29,303 nucleotides of DNA from SZUA-229 sp041589455 (GTDB taxonomy: Bacteria > Pseudomonadota > Gammaproteobacteria > SZUA-229): assembly GCA_041589455.1 (NCBI GenBank), contig JBFHVQ010000035.1, forward strand, positions 1-29,303. Direction: 5' to 3'. Of the stretch, positions 24,691 through 29,303 are shown piece by piece. How positions within the stretch are numbered: position 1 is the first letter of the stretch; each line of letters opens with the position of its first letter. The position numbers and the translations under genes were made by a program. The notes beneath the pieces are model-generated. The model was not told where the DNA came from, searched no databases, and was given only the letters and a program-made list of their open reading frames with translations.

Positions 24691-25878
24691 ATGAGTGATT
24701 ATGATTTACTGGAAGCAGAGTGGGCTTTCGCAACTCAGGCAGTTAGAGCCGGGCAGAGTAGAACCCATGAGCAAGAGCACAGTGAACCGATTTTTCCAAC
24801 CTCCAGCTTTGTTTTCTCATCTGCTGCTGAAGCGGCTGCACGTTTTTCTGGTGATCAGCCTGGGAATATCTACTCACGTTTTACTAATCCTACGGTACGG
24901 ACATTTGAGCAGAGGCTAGCGCGGCTTGAAGGTGCTGAGTGTGGGGTGGCGACTGCATCGGGAATGTCAGCTATTCTGGCAACCTGTTTGGGTATTTTAA
25001 AAAGCGGTGATCATATTGTTTCATCAAGAAGTATCTTTGGTACGACAACGGTTTTATTTACCAATTACCTGGCAAAACTGGGCATAGAAACTACATTTGT
25101 TGATTTAACTGACCTGAATGCCTGGCGTAGTGCGATACAGAAAAATACACGATTATTTTTTCTGGAAACGCCGTCGAATCCACTGACTGAGATGGTTGAT
25201 ATCAATGCCCTGTCAGAACTGGCCCATCAACATGATTGTCTTCTGGCAGTTGATAACTGTTTCTGTACACCGGCGCTGCAGCAACCCATCGCTCTTGGTG
25301 CGGATATTGTTATTCATTCTGCGACCAAGTACATCGATGGGCAAGGACGTTGCATGGGTGGTGCAGTGGTCGGTACAGAAGAAGTTGTTGGTACGGATGT
25401 CTATGGTTTTCTGCGAAGCGCAGGACCAACCATGAGTGCGTTTAATGCCTGGGTCTTTCTTAAAGGCCTGGAAACACTGGATATTCGTATGCAGGCTCAC
25501 AGTAATAATGCGTTGCAGTTAGCACAGTGGCTAGAGCAACAACCACAGGTAGCACGTGTTTACTATCCGGGTTTGGTGTCTCACCCTCAGCATGAACTGG
25601 CAAAGAAGCAGCAAAAAAATTACGGTGGGCTGCTGTCTTTTGAATTAAAAGGCGGTAAGGAAAGTGGCTGGAAATTGATTGATGCAACCCAGATTTGCTC
25701 AATTACGGCAAATCTTGGTGATACAAAAACAACCATTACCCACCCTGCTACTACGACACATGGGCGATTAACAGCTGAACAGCGTGAGCAATCTGGTATT
25801 GCTGATGGACTTATTCGAGTTGCGGTTGGCCTGGAAGATATCGAGGATCTAAAACAGGATCTTGCCAGAGGTATGTAG
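24691..25878 (+). CDS. metZ: O-succinylhomoserine sulfhydrylase
   Basis: MetZ makes homocysteine directly from O-succinylhomoserine and sulfide, the direct sulfhydrylation route to methionine. The 395-residue protein belongs to the Cys/Met-metabolism PLP family. It has the PLP lysine K213 in HSATKYIDGQGR, the family regions YSRFTNPTVRTFEQRLARLE and ATASGMSAI, and the C-terminal GLEDIEDLKQDL. The MetZ-type TKYIDGQGRCMGG favours MetZ over MetB or MetC. The location downstream of purF matches Pseudomonas, apart from the intervening cell-wall genes. Ribosome binding is weak (GAATAAATAG), suggesting translational coupling to the gene before. Confidence 0.93.
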   Translation: MSDYDLLEAEWAFATQAVRAGQSRTHEQEHSEPIFPTSSFVFSSAAEAAARFSGDQPGNIYSRFTNPTVRTFEQRLARLEGAECGVATASGMSAILATCLGILKSGDHIVSSRSIFGTTTVLFTNYLAKLGIETTFVDLTDLNAWRSAIQKNTRLFFLETPSNPLTEMVDINALSELAHQHDCLLAVDNCFCTPALQQPIALGADIVIHSATKYIDGQGRCMGGAVVGTEEVVGTDVYGFLRSAGPTMSAFNAWVFLKGLETLDIRMQAHSNNALQLAQWLEQQPQVARVYYPGLVSHPQHELAKKQQKNYGGLLSFELKGGKESGWKLIDATQICSITANLGDTKTTITHPATTTHGRLTAEQREQSGIADGLIRVAVGLEDIEDLKQDLARGM

Positions 25879-25887
25879 TATTCACCG

Positions 25888-25933
25888 ATGATACAGTTTC
25901 AAATGCGGCTGTTTCTAATTGATACTGTAGCAT
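25888..25933. repeat. Imperfect 10-bp inverted repeat after metZ
   Basis: ATGATACAGT (25888-25897) and ACTGTAGCAT (25924-25933) pair at 9 of 10 positions across a 26-base spacer. There is no T tract, so it is not a standard terminator. It lies just past metZ and 50 bp before the c-di-GMP gene, so it could be an operator or the base of a leader stem. Confidence 0.35.
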
Positions 25934-25982
25934 TGAAGAGTCATAAAGGCAGGATGTGTGTCAGGTGATGATTATATAAATT

Positions 25983-28058
25983 ATGACGCAGCATAACAAA
26001 AAAAATTTACTACTGGTTGTCGACGACGATGCTGTTGTCCGCAGTATGATTACTAAAGCTCTGCAGAAGCAGGGGTATGATGTAATTGAAGCGGCTAATG
26101 GGTCGGAGGGTGTTGATCACTTCAGGTATTATCGACCCGATATGGTTCTGCTTGATGTATTGATGCCCGTAATGAATGGTTTTGAAGCTTGCGGAGTAAT
26201 GAGGGAATTTGATCCTGAACGTAGCGTACCAATAATTATGTTAACCGGTCTGGATGACATTACATCCGTAGACAAAGCTTTTGAAGTAGGTGCAACTGAT
26301 TTTATTACAAAACCCATTAACTGGAGTTTGTTTACACAACGAGTTCGCTATTCACTTAAGTCCAGAGAGATGGATTTCGAACTCCGTAAAAGCCGTCATC
26401 GTGTAGATCATGCACTGAAGGTGGCTATGCTAGGTTACTGGGACTGGAATCTGTCGACGAATGAGTTTGATATTCCGATCAGTGTTCTTGAAATGCTGGG
26501 GATTGATCCTCGCACTGAATTAACTTTTGATGAACTGGTTAAATTTGTAGCAGAGGAAGACCGAGAGCGAGTACGGCATGCTTTTACACAAGCCTCACAA
26601 ACAGGTACAAGATTTGTGATTGAACATCGACTGCTAGGTAGCGATAACAAAGAGCGTTATGTGTATCAACAATGTGATGTCATCATGGGTGAAGATAGAA
26701 AGCCCAGCTACATACTCGGTACAATTCAAGATATTACCGCTATAAAACGTGCAGAAGATATGATTCTGCATCAGGCTTATCACGACACCCTCACGGATCT
26801 TCCTAATCAAACTTTATTTAAAGAGCGTTTAACTCATGCAATCAAGGTTGCAGAGCATTCACAACACCAAATAGCAGTGGTTGTAATTGATATCGATAGA
26901 TTTCAGTTAATTAATGAAAGTCTGGGTCATGATACGGGAAATGAGTTACTTGTTGCCTTTGCAGGTTTTCTCAGTGGTTGTATCTATGAGGGTGATACAG
27001 TGGCTCGAATTAGTGGCGATGAATTTGCACTTATTATGGAAAGTCCGTCTTCTTCTGAAGATATCACAGGTGTAATAAGTACTATTCAACAAGGTTTGAG
27101 AGAGAATGCTTTCGACATCGGTGAACAGCGAGTATTTATGTCACTCAGTATTGGCGTGGCTATTTATCCTGATGATGAAATTTCACCAGGCAGCTTGATA
27201 CAATGTGCAAATTCCGCAATGCGACGTGCTAAATCAAGAGGTGGAAATCAGGAGCATTTTTATACTCATGACATGAATCGCCGTATTGATGATCGGTTGC
27301 ATATGGAAGCTGAATTACGCTCAGCTCTGGAAAATGGAGAAATTGAAGTTTATTACCAGCCGCAACTTAACGTGATAACGCATAAAATTATAGCGGTAGA
27401 AGCGCTTGCTCGATGGCGACATAAAACCATGGGCTTAATGTCACCGATACGGTTTATACCACTGGCAGAAGAAACTGGACTAATTCATCCGCTTGGGCAC
27501 TATGTAATGGAGCATGCAATAAAACAGTGTAAACAGTGGTATGAGGCGGGTTATAAAATCTGTATAGGTATCAATCTTTCACCGCGACAATTCTTGCAGG
27601 ATGACCTGGTAATGAAGATTGATAAGCTTATAGAGAAATATCAGATACTGCCTGAAATGATTGATTTCGAAATTACAGAATCTATTGTAATGAAGGATGC
27701 GGAAAATAGTATTGATAAGATGAAGGCATTAAAAACACTGGGTGTTAAATTATCAATGGATGACTTTGGTACTGGTTATTCATCCCTGAGTTATTTGCAT
27801 CGCTTTCCACTGGATGTTTTAAAGATAGATCGTTCGTTTGTTCAAGATATAAATGATCAGGATTCAGATGGTGCAATAGCTAAAGCAGTTCTGGCAATGG
27901 CAAAAAGTATGGGCTTAAAAGTTATTGCTGAAGGCGTAGAAACAGAGGCTCAATTAACGTTTTTGAAATCTCATGGTTGCGAAGTTATTCAAGGGTATCT
28001 GGTTTCTCCGCCACTTGTAAGTAGAGATATCGAAAGTCTGATTAATAAAATGGTGTAG
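25983..28058 (+). CDS. Response regulator with PAS, GGDEF and EAL domains
   Basis: This 691-residue cytoplasmic protein is a two-component output protein for cyclic di-GMP. The receiver domain (about 8-122) has acidic D14/D15, phosphoacceptor D58 in LLDVLMP, T88 and K110. A PAS domain (about 140-255) includes GYWDWNLSTNEFDIP. The GGDEF domain (about 260-425) has the variant motif SGDEF (344-348) and lacks the RxxD inhibitory site (YEGD instead). The EAL domain (about 440-685) looks intact: E473-A-L, NLSPRQF, DDFGTGYSSL (D593-D594), KIDRSFV and AEGVET. It probably degrades c-di-GMP, with the GGDEF domain active or regulatory. No cognate histidine kinase is adjacent. A terminator follows. Confidence 0.92.
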   Translation: MTQHNKKNLLLVVDDDAVVRSMITKALQKQGYDVIEAANGSEGVDHFRYYRPDMVLLDVLMPVMNGFEACGVMREFDPERSVPIIMLTGLDDITSVDKAFEVGATDFITKPINWSLFTQRVRYSLKSREMDFELRKSRHRVDHALKVAMLGYWDWNLSTNEFDIPISVLEMLGIDPRTELTFDELVKFVAEEDRERVRHAFTQASQTGTRFVIEHRLLGSDNKERYVYQQCDVIMGEDRKPSYILGTIQDITAIKRAEDMILHQAYHDTLTDLPNQTLFKERLTHAIKVAEHSQHQIAVVVIDIDRFQLINESLGHDTGNELLVAFAGFLSGCIYEGDTVARISGDEFALIMESPSSSEDITGVISTIQQGLRENAFDIGEQRVFMSLSIGVAIYPDDEISPGSLIQCANSAMRRAKSRGGNQEHFYTHDMNRRIDDRLHMEAELRSALENGEIEVYYQPQLNVITHKIIAVEALARWRHKTMGLMSPIRFIPLAEETGLIHPLGHYVMEHAIKQCKQWYEAGYKICIGINLSPRQFLQDDLVMKIDKLIEKYQILPEMIDFEITESIVMKDAENSIDKMKALKTLGVKLSMDDFGTGYSSLSYLHRFPLDVLKIDRSFVQDINDQDSDGAIAKAVLAMAKSMGLKVIAEGVETEAQLTFLKSHGCEVIQGYLVSPPLVSRDIESLINKMV

Positions 28059-28103
28059 TTGTTTTTTCTGTTCTTATGTAACCTGTAATGAAGGCGCAGA
28101 AAT

Positions 28104-28138
28104 GCCCACAGAAAATAAACAACTGTGGGCTTTATTTG
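28104..28138 (+). terminator. Rho-independent terminator after the GGDEF-EAL gene
   Basis: Perfect 8-bp arms GCCCACAG (28104-28111) and CTGTGGGC (28123-28130) are followed by TTTATTTG. The stem begins 46 bases past the stop codon. The minus-strand gene ending at 28144 converges on it and may use it as well, though the T run favours the plus strand. Confidence 0.8.
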
Positions 28139-28143
28139 TCAAT

Positions 28144-28404
28144 CTACTGATTTCTTGTATTTCCTGCAGCCGGTTGTAAATCTCGTACATCTTTTCCGGT
28201 TATGTTGCTAATCATGCCTTTATTTGATTTCTCATGGTTCTCATTATTGGACTGGTGAAAGTGAGTTTTCCATTCCTGATAATTTACGCCAGAACCTTCA
28301 ATCATAATGCACTCGCTCATAGTTTCATGGTCGAGCGCTGAGGGACATTCAGCAAATGCAAAATTCGCAGTTAATAATAGTAATGCGCTGATAGATACCT
28401 TCAT
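28144..28404 (-). CDS. Small secreted protein of unknown function
   Basis: I do not recognise a family. From ATG 28404, with AGGAG 9 bases upstream, the product has 86 residues; an ATG six codons earlier lacks this site. The first 18 residues (MKVSISALLLLTANFAFA) form a signal peptide. The mature protein starts ECPSALDHETMSECIMIEGS, with two cysteines twelve residues apart that could form a disulfide. A hydrophilic tail rich in Asn, Glu, Lys and His follows. It is probably a periplasmic soluble protein. It stands alone between the terminator and a 186-bp spacer. Confidence 0.7.
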   Translation of the reverse strand: MKVSISALLLLTANFAFAECPSALDHETMSECIMIEGSGVNYQEWKTHFHQSNNENHEKSNKGMISNITGKDVRDLQPAAGNTRNQ

Positions 28405-28582
28405 AACGATGTCTCCTGACAAAATGTTAGTTGATTAGGTCACGCAGCGATGATTTTAAAATAGAAAAATAAAGTTTATATAAGTATTTCGCTTGGTTTA
28501 TTGTAGGCGATGTCTGAAGTGATAAGCAGGGTATTCTTACAGGCAGAAAGTATGGAATGAAAAAATATTGTATGTGGAAAGG

Positions 28583-28600
28583 CAACTGGATTACCAGTTG
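28583..28600. repeat. Perfect hairpin spanning the end of the FlhB-like gene
   Basis: CAACTGG (28583-28589) and CCAGTTG (28594-28600) flank a four-base loop that contains the gene's stop codon. On the minus strand it is followed by CCTTTCC rather than a T run, so it is a poor intrinsic terminator. It could protect the 3' end of the mRNA or stall transcription. Confidence 0.4.
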
Positions 28601-28860
28601 TCTGGAAATTTTCCGCGTAATATATATGCAAAAGATATTACTTCGGCTACAGCAATATACAGATTTTCTGGAATCTCGTCGCCAGTATCCAGTTGAGCAA
28701 GAATTTCTACCAGCTCATTATCTTTCTGTAGAGGGATGCCATTTTCCATGGCTAATTCGATAATCTTCTCGGCAATTGGGCCAATGCCACTGGCACTCAC
28801 TGATGGAGTAGTGTATCCATCATATTCGAGTGCTACGGCAATAGGTTCTGGTTGTTTCAT
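28591..28860 (-). CDS. Stand-alone FlhB C-terminal-like protein
   Basis: The 89-residue protein matches the cytoplasmic C-terminal part of FlhB/EscU-type export switch proteins. It has AVALEYDG, a GIGPIAEKIIELAMENGIPL stretch, the invariant LVEILAQLDTGDEIP, and NLYIAVAEVISFAYILRGK. It lacks the membrane domain and the NPTH self-cleavage site of full FlhB. Such FlhB-related genes often follow fliK-type genes in Proteobacteria and are thought to interact with flagellar export. Its ATG overlaps the fliK stop by four bases (ATGA), so expression is coupled. The role is inferred from full-length FlhB; direct function is not established for the small form. Confidence 0.9.
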   Translation of the reverse strand: MKQPEPIAVALEYDGYTTPSVSASGIGPIAEKIIELAMENGIPLQKDNELVEILAQLDTGDEIPENLYIAVAEVISFAYILRGKFPDNW

Positions 28861-29303
28861 GCGTTTTCATCCAGTAGGTGGTCAGGTTGAACCGGTATGT
28901 GTATGTCGTTTGGTAGCTGGTTGTTAACGTCAAGACTTATTACGGTCAAACCTGCTTTGTTTAATGCTTCATTTAAAACGGGGAGTAGTGATTTGATCTT
29001 TTCTGCTGTTGTGGTGACTTCAGTATAGAATACAGTAGAAACACGATCGCCCAGTAAATGTATTTTTGACTGGACTTCACCAAGCGTCTTGAAGTGGAAT
29101 ACAAGAGTAGCTTTCCAGCTTTCCTCGTTGCTCTGGTCTTTTTCATTTTCCTGTTGAATATTAAATTGAATATCAAAGTGCTCGTGACTATCTTTAAAGA
29201 CCAGATTAAAAAACAACATTATCATGTTGTCGCCTTCTCTAGTCAGTGGTTGCAGTTGCAGACTGGTAATTTTTGAAATGCTCTGATCAACTTGCTGGCT
29301 GAG
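28857..29303 (-). CDS. fliK: Flagellar hook-length control protein FliK, C-terminal part
   Basis: The reading frame is open to the right edge of the window, so only the last 148 residues are seen. An internal ATG at 29225 is not the start, as coding continues upstream (LSQQVDQSISKITSLQLQPL). The segment WKATLVFHFKTLGEVQSKIH followed by LLGDRVSTVFYTE and LLPVLNEALNKAGL fits the FliK C-terminal domain, which contacts FlhB to switch export specificity once the hook is complete. The overlap with the downstream FlhB-like gene supports this. The match is by pattern and context, so other FliK-family proteins remain possible. Confidence 0.72.
   Translation of the reverse strand, partial: LSQQVDQSISKITSLQLQPLTREGDNMIMLFFNLVFKDSHEHFDIQFNIQQENEKDQSNEESWKATLVFHFKTLGEVQSKIHLLGDRVSTVFYTEVTTTAEKIKSLLPVLNEALNKAGLTVISLDVNNQLPNDIHIPVQPDHLLDENA

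Overview
The window looks like a moderately AT-rich gammaproteobacterial chromosome segment. Its backbone is the gene order leuC-leuD-leuB-asd-fimV-truA-trpF-trpB-trpA-accD-folC-dedD-cvpA-purF-metZ, familiar from Pseudomonas and related Gammaproteobacteria. FimV, DedD, the CvpA-PurF pair and a FliK/FlhB-like flagellar pair point the same way. The species cannot be named from sequence alone; a marine or sulfur-cycling lineage is a guess.

Layout. (1) 1-2433: a broken-off minus-strand secreted protein at the left edge, an 830-bp AT-rich gap with palindromes and a few tiny ORFs, a TauD/TfdA-type Fe(II)/2-oxoglutarate dioxygenase and an unrecognised 111-residue protein. (2) 2434-7969: a LysR regulator divergent from the leucine genes leuC, leuD and leuB, with an entericidin-like lipoprotein between leuC and leuD, then asd. 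(3) 8099-12274: fimV, with a huge acidic repeat region, a terminator, then truA. (4) 12275-13587: noncoding DNA with a REP/MITE-like inverted repeat and a minus-strand periplasmic rhodanese, splitting truA from trpF. (5) 13588-21115: trpF-trpB-trpA, accD, folC, dedD, cvpA and purF, mostly packed on one strand. (6) 21142-24686: a four-gene peptidoglycan-remodelling cluster between purF and metZ. It has a TPR-NTF2 protein, a YkuD-NTF2 protein resembling Helicobacter Csd6, a secreted M14 peptidase and a small YkuD protein. (7) 24691-28138: metZ, a REC-PAS-GGDEF-EAL c-di-GMP protein and a clear terminator. (8) 28144-29303: a small secreted protein, a stand-alone FlhB C-terminal-like protein and the 3' part of fliK, all on the minus strand.

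Most genes are housekeeping: leucine synthesis, the aspartate branch point, the end of tryptophan synthesis, the first step of fatty-acid synthesis, folate, the first step of purine synthesis and methionine sulfhydrylation. The most interesting part is the cell-wall cluster. It pairs a Csd6-like L,D-carboxypeptidase/transpeptidase candidate with an M14 peptidase, the same two enzyme classes that act in sequence in the Helicobacter/Campylobacter cell-shape pathway. The second notable point is a TrpA with Glu in place of the catalytic Asp60. No CRISPR array, rRNA, tRNA, prophage or transposase gene was recognised.
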